From: RYN-230 sp036497945
Lineage (GTDB): Bacteria > Actinomycetota > Actinomycetes > Streptosporangiales > Streptosporangiaceae
NCBI GenBank assembly: GCA_036497945.1
Contig: DASXIN010000150.1
Coordinates: 1-64,000 of the forward strand
DNA length: 64,000 bases
Direction: 5' to 3'
This document shows, piece after piece, positions 23,815-33,627 of the stretch (its first letter is position 1; each line of letters opens with the position of its first letter). A program made the position numbers and the translations under genes. The notes below the pieces were generated by a model. It searched no databases and was not told the origin of the DNA. It saw nothing but the letters and a program-made list of their open reading frames with translations.

Positions 23815-24488
23815 ATCTCGATCCCGGAGCGGAGGAGCCGCAAGTGAGCACATCCCACCGGAGGCTGGCGGAGTCCCGTTACGTCCTCCCGTCGTTCGTG
23901 GAGCGCACGTCGTACGGCATCAAGGAGATGAACCCGTACAACAAGCTCTTCGAGGAACGGATCATCTTCCTCGGCGTGCAGATCGACGATGCCTCGGCCA
24001 ACGACGTGATGGCCCAGCTGATCACGCTGGAGTCGATCGACCCGGACCGCGACATCCTGATCTACATCAACTCGCCGGGCGGGTCGGTCACCTCGATGAT
24101 GGCGATCTACGACACGATGCAGTACATCCAGCCGGAGATCCAGACCATCTGCATCGGCCAGGCCGCCTCGGCGGCCGCGGTGCTGCTGGCGGCCGGTGCC
24201 CCCGGCAAGCGGCTGACCTTGCCGAACGCCCGCATCCTGCTGCACCAGCCCGCCACCGAAGGCGGCTACGGGCAGTCCAGCGACCTGGAGATCCAGGCCC
24301 GGGAGATCCTCCGGATGCGAACCGCCATGGAGAAGATCGTCGCCCGGCACACCGGGCGGTCTGAGGAGCAGGTCCGGCACGACATCGAGCGGGACAAGTT
24401 CTTCTCCGCCGAGGAGGCCAAAGACTACGGTCTCGTCGACGAGGTTCTGACGAGCCTGAAGCGCAAGGCCGAGGTAGGGTCGTCCTAA
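23811..24488 (+). CDS. clpP2: ATP-dependent Clp protease proteolytic subunit 2
   Basis: A 225-residue second ClpP with Ser120 in GQAASAAA, His145 in ARILLHQP and the SPGGSV oxyanion loop. The longer N-terminus (SRYVLPSFVERTSYG) is typical of ClpP2, whose propeptide is removed on activation. Its start overlaps the clpP1 stop by four bases. It is an essential partner for ClpP1 in the heteromeric protease. Confidence 0.95.
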   Translation: MNLDPGAEEPQVSTSHRRLAESRYVLPSFVERTSYGIKEMNPYNKLFEERIIFLGVQIDDASANDVMAQLITLESIDPDRDILIYINSPGGSVTSMMAIYDTMQYIQPEIQTICIGQAASAAAVLLAAGAPGKRLTLPNARILLHQPATEGGYGQSSDLEIQAREILRMRTAMEKIVARHTGRSEEQVRHDIERDKFFSAEEAKDYGLVDEVLTSLKRKAEVGSS

Positions 24489-24491
24489 CCA

Positions 24492-24507
24492 GGAGGATTC
24501 ATCCTCC
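24492..24507. other. short hairpin after clpP2
   Basis: GGAGGA-TTCA-TCCTCC is a perfect 6-bp stem with a four-base loop, 3 bases after the clpP2 stop. It may attenuate or protect the mRNA end before clpX. It is too short to be called a terminator with confidence. Confidence 0.35.
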
Positions 24508-24654
24508 GGGTGGTCCGCACCGGGTCCGGCTCTCGCGGTCGAGGGCCCCGAGGCGGTACCGTCTGAACTGAGAGCTAGATGGCACGGCGGGAACATACCC
24601 GCGGCTGTAGGCCCGCCCCGTGCGGGCCGCGGCCCCAGGTAAAGGAGTAGCTGG

Positions 24655-25935
24655 GTGGCTCGCATCGGCGATGGTGGTGACCTGCTGAAGTGCTCTTTCT
24701 GTGGGAAGAGCCAGAAGCAAGTCAAGAAACTCATCGCGGGGCCCGGCGTGTACATCTGCGACGAGTGCATCGACCTGTGCAACGAGATCATCGAAGAGGA
24801 ACTGGCCGAGCCGTCCGAGCTCAAATGGGACAGCCTGCCCAAGCCGCGGGAGATCTACGAGTTCCTCGACGCCTACGTGATCGGCCAGGAGAAGGCCAAG
24901 AAGGCCCTGTCCGTGGCGGTGTACAACCACTACAAGCGGGTCCAGTCCGGCGGTGACAGCCGGCCCGGCGAGGACGGCGTCGAGCTGGCTAAGTCCAACA
25001 TCCTGCTACTCGGCCCGACCGGGTCCGGCAAGACGCTGCTGGCCCAGACGCTGGCCCGGCTGCTCAATGTGCCGTTCGCCATCGCCGACGCCACCGCGCT
25101 GACCGAGGCCGGTTACGTCGGTGAGGACGTCGAGAACATCCTGCTCAAGCTCATCCAGGCGGCCGAGTACGACGTCAAGAAGGCCGAGACCGGGATCATC
25201 TATATCGACGAGATCGATAAGATCGCCCGGAAGAGCGAGAACCCGTCGATCACCCGGGACGTCTCCGGCGAGGGCGTGCAGCAGGCGCTGCTGAAGATCC
25301 TCGAGGGCACCACGGCGTCGGTCCCGCCGCAGGGCGGCCGGAAGCACCCGCATCAGGAGTTCATCCAGATCGACACGACCAATGTGCTGTTCATCTGCGG
25401 TGGGTCGTTCTCCGGGCTGGAGAAGATCATCGAGCAGCGGGTCGGCAAGTCCGGGATGGGCTTCGGCGCGGTGCTCCGGGTCAAGAACGACCGCACCACC
25501 GGCGATCAGTTCGCCGACGTGATGCCGGAAGATCTGCTCAAGTTCGGCATGATCCCCGAGTTCGTCGGCCGGCTCCCGGTCATCACCAGCGTGCACAACC
25601 TGGACCGGGAAGCGCTGATCCAGATCCTCACCGAGCCGCGCAACGCCCTGGTCAAGCAGTACCGGCGGCTGTTCGAGCTGGACGGGGTGGACCTGGAGTT
25701 CACCGACGACGCCCTGGAGGCCGTGGCCGACCAGGCCATCCTGCGCGGCACCGGCGCCCGCGGGTTGCGCGCCATCCTCGAAGAGGTGCTGCTGTCGGTG
25801 ATGTACGAGGTGCCCAGCCGCAAGGACGTCGAGCGGGTCGTGATCACCGGGCCGGTCGTCCTGGAGCACGTCAACCCGACGCTGGTGCCCCGCGACTCGG
25901 CCGCCCGCCGCCCGCCGCGCGAGAAGTCCGCCTAA
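24655..25935 (+). CDS. clpX: ATP-dependent Clp protease ATP-binding subunit ClpX
   Basis: A 426-residue AAA+ unfoldase. The N-terminal zinc domain has C13, C16, C35 and C38 (CSFCGK and CDECID), used for adaptor binding. Walker A is LLGPTGSGKTLLAQ, Walker B is IIYIDEIDK, and the pore loop region contains GYVGEDVEN. The IGF-type loop that docks on ClpP is expected in the C-terminal half. It threads tagged or unfolded proteins into ClpP1P2. The GTG start follows AAAGGAG. It comes 166 bases after clpP2 and is probably part of the same regulon. Confidence 0.96.
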   Translation: MARIGDGGDLLKCSFCGKSQKQVKKLIAGPGVYICDECIDLCNEIIEEELAEPSELKWDSLPKPREIYEFLDAYVIGQEKAKKALSVAVYNHYKRVQSGGDSRPGEDGVELAKSNILLLGPTGSGKTLLAQTLARLLNVPFAIADATALTEAGYVGEDVENILLKLIQAAEYDVKKAETGIIYIDEIDKIARKSENPSITRDVSGEGVQQALLKILEGTTASVPPQGGRKHPHQEFIQIDTTNVLFICGGSFSGLEKIIEQRVGKSGMGFGAVLRVKNDRTTGDQFADVMPEDLLKFGMIPEFVGRLPVITSVHNLDREALIQILTEPRNALVKQYRRLFELDGVDLEFTDDALEAVADQAILRGTGARGLRAILEEVLLSVMYEVPSRKDVERVVITGPVVLEHVNPTLVPRDSAARRPPREKSA

Positions 25936-25987
25936 GAACGCGGGCATGGCCCCGCTGTCTACGCACGGAGGCTCTCGCGCACGGCAC

Positions 25988-25993
25988 TAGACT
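25988..25993 (+). promoter_or_regulatory. -10 box TAGACT just before valS
   Basis: TAGACT is separated from GTG 26002 by only 8 bases, so transcription would start at or almost at the start codon. No clear -35 is seen. This suggests a near-leaderless valS mRNA. Confidence 0.4.
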
Positions 25994-26001
25994 CGGTCGT
26001 C

Positions 26002-28695
26002 GTGAGTGCAGATCTGACGCAGCAGCGAACTGAGCTTCCGCCGCAGTACGTGCCGGGCGAGGTAGAGGACCGGCTGTACGAGTCCTGGGAGAAGCGCGGG
26101 CTGATGCACGCCGACGCCACGGCGGTCAGCCCGGACCGGCCGGCGTTCTGCATCGTCATCCCGCCGCCGAACGTAACCGGCTCGCTGCACATCGGGCATG
26201 CGCTCGACCACACGCTGATCGACGCGCTGGTCCGGCGGCGCCGGATGCAGGGCTACGTCGCGCTGTGGCTCCCTGGCATGGACCACGCTGGTATCGCCAC
26301 CCAGAACGTGGTGGAGCGGGAACTGGCCAAGGAAGGGCTGAGCCGCCACGACCTGGGCCGGGAGGCCTTCGTCGAGCGGGTGTGGCAGTGGAAGGCCGAG
26401 TCGGGCGGCAAGATCCTCGGCCAGATGCGCCGCCTGGGCGACAGCGTGGACTGGTCCCGTGAGCGCTTCACCATGGACGAGGGCCTGTCCCGCGCGGTGC
26501 AGACCATCTTCAAGCGGCTGTACGACGATGGCCTGATCTACCGGGCCGAACGCATCATCAACTGGTGCCCGCGCTGCCTGACCGCGCTGTCCGACATCGA
26601 AGTGGACCACAGCGACGAAGACGGCGAACTGATCTCGATCCGGTACGGGGACGGCGACGACTCGGTCGTGGTCGCCACCACCCGGGCCGAGACGATGCTG
26701 GGCGACACCGCGGTGGCGGTGCACCCGGACGACCCCCGGTACGCCCACCTGATCGGCCGCGAGGTGGACCTGCCGCTGTCCAACCGGCGCATCCCCATCG
26801 TGGCCGACCCGCACGTGGACCCGGAGTTCGGCACCGGCGCCGTCAAGGTCACCCCGGCGCACGACCCGGACGACTTCGAGATCGGCCGCCGGCACAACCT
26901 GCCCAGCATCACGATCATGGACGAGCACGGCCGGATCACAGCCCACGGCCCGTTCGAAGGCCTGGACAGGTTCGAGGCCCGGCCCGCGGTAGTGGCCGCG
27001 CTGCGCGAAGAGGGCCGCATCGTGTCCGAGGTCCGGCCGTACGTGCACTCGGTCGGGCACTGCATGCGGTGCGGCACGGTGGTGGAGCCCCGGCTGTCCC
27101 TGCAGTGGTTCGTCAAGGTCGGCCCGCTGGCCAAGGCGGCCGGCGACGCGGTCCGCGACGGCCGGGTGCGCATCCACCCGCAGGACATGACGGCCCGGTA
27201 CTTCAGCTGGGTGGATGACATGCACGACTGGTGCATCAGCCGCCAGTTGTGGTGGGGGCACCGCATCCCGGTCTGGTACGGGCCATCCGGCGAGGTGGTC
27301 GCCGTCGGACCGGGGGAGCAGCCACCCGCGGGCGAGGGCTGGCACCAGGACCCGGACGTGCTGGACACCTGGTTCTCCTCGGCGCTGTGGCCGTGCTCCA
27401 CGCTGGGCTGGCCGGACGACACCGAGGACCTGCGCGTCTTCTACCCGACCAGTGTCCTGGTCACCGGGTACGACATCCTGTTCTTCTGGGTGGCCCGGAT
27501 GATGATGTTCGGCCTGTACGCGATGCGGCAAAGGCAACCCGCTGAGGCCGTGCCGTTCCGGCAGGTGGCCCTGCACGGCCTGGTCCGGGACGCCCGCGGC
27601 AAGAAGATGTCCAAGTCGCTGGGCAACACGGTGGACCCGCTGGACTGGATCGGCCGGTTCGGGGCCGACGCCACCCGGTTCACCCTGGCCCGCGGGGCCA
27701 GCCCGGGCAGCGACGTCCCGGTCAGCGAGGAATGGGTCACCGGCTCGCGGAACTTCTGCAACAAGCTGTGGAACGCCACCCGGTTCGCGCTACTCAATGG
27801 GGCCACCGTGCCCGAGGGTGGCGAGCCGGACCCGGCGGGCCTGCCGACCGCCGCCCGGTGGATCCTGTCCCGGCTGGCCACCGTGACCGCCGAGGTGGAC
27901 GGGCTGTTCGAGCGGTTCGAGTTCGCCAAGGTGTGCGAGACGCTGTACCACTTCGCCTGGGACGAGGTCTGCGACTGGTACCTCGAGCTGGCCAAGCCCG
28001 AGCTGTCCGGGGCGGATGAGGCAGCCGCGCGGCGGACCCGCGAGGTGCTCGGCTACGTGCTGGACCGGCTGCTCAAGCTGCTGCACCCGGTTATCCCGTT
28101 CGTCACCGAGGAACTGTGGACCGCGCTGACCGGCGGGGACAGCCTGCTGGTCGCGCCGTGGCCGGGGGAGCGTCCCGCGGCCAGCGTGTCAGCTGAGGCC
28201 TACCACGACACTGCCTACCACGACCCACAGGCCGAGGCGGAGATCGGCTCGCTGATGCGGCTGGTCACCGAGGTCCGGCGGTTCCGCTCTGACCAGGGGC
28301 TGCGGCCTGGGCAGCCGGTGCCCGCGGCGCTCGGCGGGATCGGCGGCACGGTGCTGGCCGCGCACGAGCCCAGCATCCGCTCGCTGCTCCGGCTCACCCC
28401 GCCCGGCGATGAGTTCACCCCCACCGCCACCGTGCTGGCCGAGCAGGTCACCGTGGAGCTGGACACCGCGGCCGGCCTCGACGTGGCCGCCGAGCGCCGC
28501 CGGCTGGACAAGGATCTGCAGGCGGCCCGCAAAGAGGCCGAGCAGACCGAACGCAAGCTGGCCAACGACTCGTTCCTGGCCAAGGCGCCGCCCGAGGTGG
28601 TGGCCAAGACCCGGGACCGGCTGGCCGCGGCCACCGCAGACATCGAGCGGATCAGCGGCCGACTCCAGGAGCTACTGGCCCGGGGGGACGGTTGA
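26002..28695 (+). CDS. valS: valyl-tRNA synthetase
   Basis: An 897-residue class I aminoacyl-tRNA synthetase. It has the signature PPPNVTGSLHIGHAL with HIGH at 63-66, KMSKS at 535-539, the editing (CP1) domain between them (TTRAETMLGDTAVAVHP), an anticodon-binding helical domain, and a C-terminal coiled-coil arm (AAERRRLDKDLQAARKEAEQ). It attaches valine to tRNA-Val and hydrolyses mischarged threonyl-tRNA. Length and domain order are normal. Its stop overlaps the TTG of folC by four bases, a conserved actinobacterial pairing. Confidence 0.96.
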   Translation: MSADLTQQRTELPPQYVPGEVEDRLYESWEKRGLMHADATAVSPDRPAFCIVIPPPNVTGSLHIGHALDHTLIDALVRRRRMQGYVALWLPGMDHAGIATQNVVERELAKEGLSRHDLGREAFVERVWQWKAESGGKILGQMRRLGDSVDWSRERFTMDEGLSRAVQTIFKRLYDDGLIYRAERIINWCPRCLTALSDIEVDHSDEDGELISIRYGDGDDSVVVATTRAETMLGDTAVAVHPDDPRYAHLIGREVDLPLSNRRIPIVADPHVDPEFGTGAVKVTPAHDPDDFEIGRRHNLPSITIMDEHGRITAHGPFEGLDRFEARPAVVAALREEGRIVSEVRPYVHSVGHCMRCGTVVEPRLSLQWFVKVGPLAKAAGDAVRDGRVRIHPQDMTARYFSWVDDMHDWCISRQLWWGHRIPVWYGPSGEVVAVGPGEQPPAGEGWHQDPDVLDTWFSSALWPCSTLGWPDDTEDLRVFYPTSVLVTGYDILFFWVARMMMFGLYAMRQRQPAEAVPFRQVALHGLVRDARGKKMSKSLGNTVDPLDWIGRFGADATRFTLARGASPGSDVPVSEEWVTGSRNFCNKLWNATRFALLNGATVPEGGEPDPAGLPTAARWILSRLATVTAEVDGLFERFEFAKVCETLYHFAWDEVCDWYLELAKPELSGADEAAARRTREVLGYVLDRLLKLLHPVIPFVTEELWTALTGGDSLLVAPWPGERPAASVSAEAYHDTAYHDPQAEAEIGSLMRLVTEVRRFRSDQGLRPGQPVPAALGGIGGTVLAAHEPSIRSLLRLTPPGDEFTPTATVLAEQVTVELDTAAGLDVAAERRRLDKDLQAARKEAEQTERKLANDSFLAKAPPEVVAKTRDRLAAATADIERISGRLQELLARGDG

Positions 28696-30101
28696 CCACC
28701 CCGGGCGGGCTGAGTATCGAGGACGAGCTGCGCGAAGCAGAACGGGAGATCCTCACCCGGCGTCCCGAGCATGCCATCGAGCCCACCCTGGACCGGATCG
28801 CTGACCTGGTCGCGCTGCTCGGCGACCCGCAGCGGGCTTACCCGGTCATCCACGTGACCGGCACCAACGGCAAGACCTCGACGGCCCGGATGATCGAATC
28901 GCTGCTGCGCGCCCGCGGGCTGCGCACCGGGCTGTTCACCAGCCCGCACCTGTCCGCCATCCGGGAGCGGATCGCGGTGGACGGCGAGCCGGTCTCGGCC
29001 GAGCAGTTCGTCGCCAGCTACGAGGAACTTGCCCCCTACGTGGCCCTGGTGGACGGACGGCAGCCGGCCCCGCTGTCCTTCTTCGAGGTACTCACCGCGA
29101 TGGCCTTCGCCATCTTCGCTGACCGGCCGGTAGACGTGGCCATCGTCGAGGTCGGGCTCGGCGGCACCTGGGACTCGACCAACGTGGCCGACGGCGCGGT
29201 CGCGGTGGTCACCCCGATCTCCCTGGACCACACCCGGTGGCTGGGCGACACAGTCGAGCAGATCGCCGCGGAAAAGGCCGGCATCATCAAGCCAGGCGCG
29301 GTCGCCGTGCTGGCCCAGCAGTCGGTGGCCGCGGCCGAGGTACTGCTCCGCCACGCGGTGTCGGTCGGCGCCAGCGTGCTCCGCGAGGGCATCGAGTTCG
29401 GCGTGCTCGACCGCGATCTCGCCGTCGGCGGCCAGCGGCTCGACCTGCGCGGGCTGCGCGGCGAGTACACCGACATCCTGCTGCCGCTGTTCGGCGCCTA
29501 TCAGGCCAGCAATGCCGCGGTTGCGCTGGCTGCGGTCGAGGCGTTCGCCCCGGGCGGGAGCGCTGACCAGGCCGGGGACGGCGAGTCCGGGCAGTTGAGC
29601 CAGGAGATCGTGCGGGAGGGGTTCGCCAAGGTCACCTCGCCGGGGCGGCTGGAGGTGGTGCGGCGGAGCCCGGTGGTGATCGTGGATGCCGCGCACAATC
29701 CGGCCGGGATGGCGGCGGCCATGGAGGCGGTGACCGAGGCGTTCACGTTCGCCGCGCTCATCGGCGTACTGGCGGTGAGTGAGGACAAGGATGTGCCGGG
29801 GATTCTCGATCAGCTCGAGCCGGTGGTCTCGGAGCTGGTGGTGACCCGGAACTCGTCGGACCGGTCGATGGATCCGGCCAAGCTGGGCGAGCTGGCGGGC
29901 GGTGTGTTCGGGCCGGAACGGGTGCACGTGACCGGGCGGCTGGATGACGCCATCGAGCTGGCGGTGGGGCTGGCCGATGAGGCATCCGGCGACGAGGGGC
30001 TGACCCGGACCGGGGTGCTGGTGACTGGGTCGGTGATCACGGCGGGGGATGCCCGGGTGCTGCTGGCTGGCCGCGGCGGGGAGGCGTCCCCGGCGGAATG
30101 A
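28692..30101 (+). CDS. folC: folylpolyglutamate synthase / dihydrofolate synthase
   Basis: A 469-residue Mur-ligase-family enzyme. The P-loop is VTGTNGKTST (55-64), followed by FTSPHLSAIRERI and the mobile-loop and metal region LTAMAFAIFADRPVD. The C-terminal ligase domain has VIVDAAHNPAGM. It adds glutamate to folates, retaining them in the cell. The TTG start is set by the TTGA overlap with the valS stop. Confidence 0.94.
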   Translation: MTTPGGLSIEDELREAEREILTRRPEHAIEPTLDRIADLVALLGDPQRAYPVIHVTGTNGKTSTARMIESLLRARGLRTGLFTSPHLSAIRERIAVDGEPVSAEQFVASYEELAPYVALVDGRQPAPLSFFEVLTAMAFAIFADRPVDVAIVEVGLGGTWDSTNVADGAVAVVTPISLDHTRWLGDTVEQIAAEKAGIIKPGAVAVLAQQSVAAAEVLLRHAVSVGASVLREGIEFGVLDRDLAVGGQRLDLRGLRGEYTDILLPLFGAYQASNAAVALAAVEAFAPGGSADQAGDGESGQLSQEIVREGFAKVTSPGRLEVVRRSPVVIVDAAHNPAGMAAAMEAVTEAFTFAALIGVLAVSEDKDVPGILDQLEPVVSELVVTRNSSDRSMDPAKLGELAGGVFGPERVHVTGRLDDAIELAVGLADEASGDEGLTRTGVLVTGSVITAGDARVLLAGRGGEASPAE

Positions 30102-30111
30102 AGCGAGCGGA

Positions 30112-30471
30112 ATGAAAAGACTGTGCGCCACCGTGCTGGTGATGGAGGCGATCGTGATCGCGCTGGCCATCCCGGTGGCCATCCAGATCGGGCACACGCC
30201 GGGACGGGCCGCGGGGCTGGCCGGCGGCTGCCTGGCCGTGGCGGCGGTGCTGCTCGCGGGGCTGGTCAGCCGGGTCGCGTCCCGCGGGGTGCTGGCGGCC
30301 GGGAGTGCGCTTCAGGCGCTGGTCATCGCGGCCGGGGTGGTGGTGCCGGTGATGTACGCGCTGGGCGCCATCTTCGCCGGGTTCTGGGTGCTGGCTATCG
30401 TGATGGCGCGCCGCGTGGAATCATCCGCGCCGCCCCCTCAGCCGGGACGGCCGGGGGCAGGCCCGCGCTGA
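30112..30471 (+). CDS. DUF4233 family membrane protein
   Basis: A 119-residue protein with four hydrophobic helices (KRLCATVLVMEAIVIALAIP, LAVAAVLLAGLV, ALQALVIAAGVVVPVMYALG and the following segment). DUF4233 genes regularly follow folC in actinobacteria; their role is unknown. ATG 30112 begins 11 bases after the folC stop. The last 77 bases overlap the convergent histidine kinase gene, so the normal downstream neighbour (ndk) has been separated from it. Confidence 0.82.
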   Translation: MKRLCATVLVMEAIVIALAIPVAIQIGHTPGRAAGLAGGCLAVAAVLLAGLVSRVASRGVLAAGSALQALVIAAGVVVPVMYALGAIFAGFWVLAIVMARRVESSAPPPQPGRPGAGPR

Positions 30472-31744
30472 GCGGGGCCTCTTCGGCCAGCGGCGCCCGC
30501 CAGCTGAGCTGGCTCATCCCGTCCGAGGCAGGCTGGGCGGTGACGGTGCCGCCAAGCTGGCTGGCCCGGTTGCGCAGCAGGGCCAGTTCCGTGCCGTCCG
30601 CCGTGGACTGATCGGCCCACCCCGGGGCGTCCTCGGTGACAGTCAGCGTCACGGCTGTGCCGTCCACGGTCACCGCCACCGCCACCCGGCCCGCCTGCCG
30701 GTGCGCGTTGCGGTAGCCCAGCACCTCACGCAGGCTGGCCAGCAGATGATGCGCGAGCGGCGGGGGCACGGCCGTGTCGATCGGGCCGTCCAGGGTTATC
30801 TCCGGGATGACGCCGATCCCGGGCGTCAGCTCGCTGACCACGTCCAGGATGCAGCGGCGCAATGCCAGGTCGGGCGGGCTGTCCGCGGCAGGCTCGGCCG
30901 GCCCGGGGGGCACCGGGCCGCGCTGCGGCTGGCCCTGCTCCAGCGCGAAGATGGCTTGGCGGAGCAGTGTGATGGAGTCGTCCAGATTCTGCACCACCTC
31001 GTCGATCCGGGCGGTCAGGTCCGGCCGGGCGGCGCGTTGCGCCACCCCCTGCAGGGCGAGGCCCGCGGCGAACAGCCGCTGTACCACGTTGTCGTGCAGG
31101 CTGCTGGCGATGCGGTCGCGGTCGGCCAGGATGCTCATCTCGCGCAGCCGGTCCTGCATCCGGGCGGTCTCCTGCCGGGACCGGCGGACCCGGGCGCGCA
31201 GCCCGTGCCCGACGAAGGCGATCATGGTGGCCAGCGCCGCCCAGAAGAACATCCGCCGGATCAGCACGGACGTCGTCGCCATGTCCGGGTTCAGCGAGAT
31301 ATAGAGCATGACGCCGAGAACGGCCAGCGTGACCAGGGCCGACTCCCAGCGGCGGTGGAACAGCGCGGCCCAGATCAGCGGGCTGAGCAGGACGATGCCG
31401 ACGCCAGAGGTGGAGCCGCCGGCCGCCTGGATCAGGAACAGGATCGAGACGGTGTACAGCAGCGGGACGGTCACGGTGAGCCAGCCCGGGACCCGTGGCC
31501 ACGGCACGAAGATGATCTCGGCGGCCACCGCGGCGAGGAGCAGCAAGCTGACGATGGCGTCCGGCAGCGAAGCCGGTCCCGGCGGGAGCAGCAGGCTCGC
31601 CTCGGCGATAACGGCCAGGGCGGCGAACGGCGCGATCCTGCCCAGCAGGCCGTCCCGTTGCAGCAACGGGTTGTCCGGCCGGGTCAGCGGGTCCGGCGCG
31701 GGTGAGCGTGTGGTGACGTTACTGGGGTGGTGGTCCACCTTCAC
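30395..31744 (-). CDS. orphan sensor histidine kinase (HisKA_3/DevS-like), degenerate ATPase
   Basis: A 449-residue protein with six predicted membrane helices (about 36-182) and no other sensory domain. The DHp region is ADRDRIASSLHDNVVQRLFA, with the phospho-accepting His217. The ATPase domain is recognisable but altered: the N-box reads REVLGYRNAHRQ instead of REALSNAVRH, and the G1 region is TEDAPGW instead of a DDGxG pattern. ATP binding may thus be weak or lost. No response regulator gene is near. It lies inverted between DUF4233 and ndk, two genes usually adjacent, so it looks inserted. Phosphatase or partner-dependent activity is possible. Confidence 0.78.
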   Translation of the reverse strand: MKVDHHPSNVTTRSPAPDPLTRPDNPLLQRDGLLGRIAPFAALAVIAEASLLLPPGPASLPDAIVSLLLLAAVAAEIIFVPWPRVPGWLTVTVPLLYTVSILFLIQAAGGSTSGVGIVLLSPLIWAALFHRRWESALVTLAVLGVMLYISLNPDMATTSVLIRRMFFWAALATMIAFVGHGLRARVRRSRQETARMQDRLREMSILADRDRIASSLHDNVVQRLFAAGLALQGVAQRAARPDLTARIDEVVQNLDDSITLLRQAIFALEQGQPQRGPVPPGPAEPAADSPPDLALRRCILDVVSELTPGIGVIPEITLDGPIDTAVPPPLAHHLLASLREVLGYRNAHRQAGRVAVAVTVDGTAVTLTVTEDAPGWADQSTADGTELALLRNRASQLGGTVTAQPASDGMSQLSWRAPLAEEAPLSAGLPPAVPAEGAARMIPRGAPSR

Positions 31745-31963
31745 CTGCTATTCATCAGGGGCGGCCGGACCGGCAGTGCTTCTGAGCTTGCCGCAAAGAT
31801 GGGATTGTGTCCAGGTCAGGGACGTATTGTGAGCCGGCGCGGCAGGACCGTCCCGGCGCTGCGAGGCTGGGCGGACGGTGCCGCAACGGTACGATTATGG
31901 GGCGGCGGGTTTGCCCTCGATCACTCCGGGATCGGCACCGTTGCCACCGGCCAAGAGGAGCAA

Positions 31964-32377
31964 GTGTTGATTCAACGTACCCTCGTCCTGGTCAAGCCGG
32001 ACGGTGTCCGGCGCGGCCTGATCGGCGACGTGCTGGCCCGTATCGAGCGCAAGGGCCTGCAGATCGTGGCCATGGACCTGCGCACGATCGACGCCCAACT
32101 GGGCGAGACGCATTACGCCGAGCACATCGGCAAGCCGTTCTACCGGCCACTGGTCGAGTTCGTAACATCCGGGCCATTGGTGGCGCTTGTAGTGCAGGGT
32201 CCGCGGGCCATCGAGGCGTTCCGCGGACTGGCCGGCGCTACCGATCCGGTGCAGGCGGCGGCGGGCACTATCCGCGGTGATCACGCGTTGGATGTGCAGC
32301 AGAACGTTGTGCACGGATCAGACTCACCGGACTCGGCCGAGCGGGAAATCAAGATCTTCTTTCCTGACCTCGTTTAG
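31964..32377 (+). CDS. ndk: nucleoside diphosphate kinase
   Basis: A 137-residue enzyme that keeps NTP and dNTP pools balanced by transferring the gamma-phosphate through His117 in NVVHGSDS. The opening RTLVLVKPDGVRRGLIG and the C-terminal AEREIKIFF are standard. The frame is open upstream, but GTG 31964, seven bases after AGAGGAG, gives the normal length. Confidence 0.96.
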   Translation: MLIQRTLVLVKPDGVRRGLIGDVLARIERKGLQIVAMDLRTIDAQLGETHYAEHIGKPFYRPLVEFVTSGPLVALVVQGPRAIEAFRGLAGATDPVQAAAGTIRGDHALDVQQNVVHGSDSPDSAEREIKIFFPDLV

Positions 32378-32493
32378 GCAGGCGGGCGCTGGCCGATGAA
32401 GGACACAGGGCGGTTTCAGTTCACCAGGCGTAAGCCGCGGGAATAACAGCACAGATCATCCAGCAGACCCGTTTTGGAAGGTTCTCGTTCCCT

Positions 32494-33525
32494 ATGAGCA
32501 ACGCGCTGGCGTTTCTGGGCCGTGACATGGCGGTCGACCTGGGCACCGCGAACACCCTGGTCTACGTCCGGGGCCGCGGCATCGTGCTCAACGAACCCTC
32601 CGTGGTGGCGCTGAATACGAACACCGGCCAGATCGTCGCCGTCGGGGTCGAGGCCAAACGGATGATCGGGCGGACGCCGGGCAACATCGTGGCCGTGCGC
32701 CCGCTCAAGGATGGGGTCATCGCCGACTTCGACGTGACTGAGCGGATGCTGCGCTACTTCATCCAGAAGGTGCACCGGCGCCGGCACCTGGCCAAGCCCC
32801 GGGTCGTGGTGGCGGTACCCAGCGGCATCACCGGGGTGGAGCAGAGCGCGGTCAAGGAAGCCGGTCACCAGGCCGGCGCCCGCCGGGTGTACATCATCGA
32901 GGAGCCGATGGCCGCGGCCATCGGGGCCGGCCTGCCGGTCAACGAGCCGACCGGAAACATGGTGGTGGACATCGGCGGCGGCACCACCGAGGTCGCGGTG
33001 ATCTCACTCGGCGGCATCGTCACTTCGCAGTCGATCCGGGTGGCGGGCGACGAACTGGACCAGGCGATCATCACGTTCGGCAAGAAGGAATACTCGCTCA
33101 TGCTCGGCGAGCGGACCGCCGAGGAGATCAAGATGGCGCTGGGCTCGGCCTACCCGTCGGTGGACGAGCCGCACGCCGAGATCCGTGGCCGGGACCTGGT
33201 CAGCGGCCTGCCCAAGACGATCGTGATTTCGGCGGAGGAGATCCGCCGCGCCATCGAGGAGCCGGTCGCGCTGATCGTGGACACGGTCAAGACCACGCTG
33301 GACAAGTGCCCGCCCGAACTGGCCGGCGACGTGATGGACCGGGGTATCGCGCTGACCGGCGGCGGCGCGCTGCTCCGCGGGCTGGCCGACCGGCTGCGCG
33401 AGGAGACCGGGATGCCGGTGCACGTGGCCGACAACCCGCTCGACTCCGTGGTACTGGGTACCGGTAAGTGCGTCGAGGACTTCGATACGCTGCGTCAGGT
33501 ACTGGTTCCCGAGTCCAGGCGCTGA
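32494..33525 (+). CDS. mreB: rod shape-determining protein MreB
   Basis: A 343-residue bacterial actin. Phosphate loops are MAVDLGTANTLVYVRG (9-24) and MVVDIGGGTTEVAVISLGG. It polymerises under the membrane and guides cell-wall synthesis, in sporulating actinomycetes mainly the spore wall. It heads the mreBCD-mrdA-rodA operon. Confidence 0.96.
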   Translation: MSNALAFLGRDMAVDLGTANTLVYVRGRGIVLNEPSVVALNTNTGQIVAVGVEAKRMIGRTPGNIVAVRPLKDGVIADFDVTERMLRYFIQKVHRRRHLAKPRVVVAVPSGITGVEQSAVKEAGHQAGARRVYIIEEPMAAAIGAGLPVNEPTGNMVVDIGGGTTEVAVISLGGIVTSQSIRVAGDELDQAIITFGKKEYSLMLGERTAEEIKMALGSAYPSVDEPHAEIRGRDLVSGLPKTIVISAEEIRRAIEEPVALIVDTVKTTLDKCPPELAGDVMDRGIALTGGGALLRGLADRLREETGMPVHVADNPLDSVVLGTGKCVEDFDTLRQVLVPESRR

Positions 33526-33627
33526 GCGTCCCGTCACAGGCGGGAGCAGGCCGCCTGGGCTGCGGCCGCCAACCAGGGGTGTAACCAGCAGGTATAGCTC
33601 GCGCAAGCGCATGGATGAGGAGACCTG

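Noticed and set aside
24492..24507. Terminator between clpP2 and clpX.
   Set aside because: The 6-bp stem is too short and sits at the stop codon; kept only as a low-confidence hairpin.
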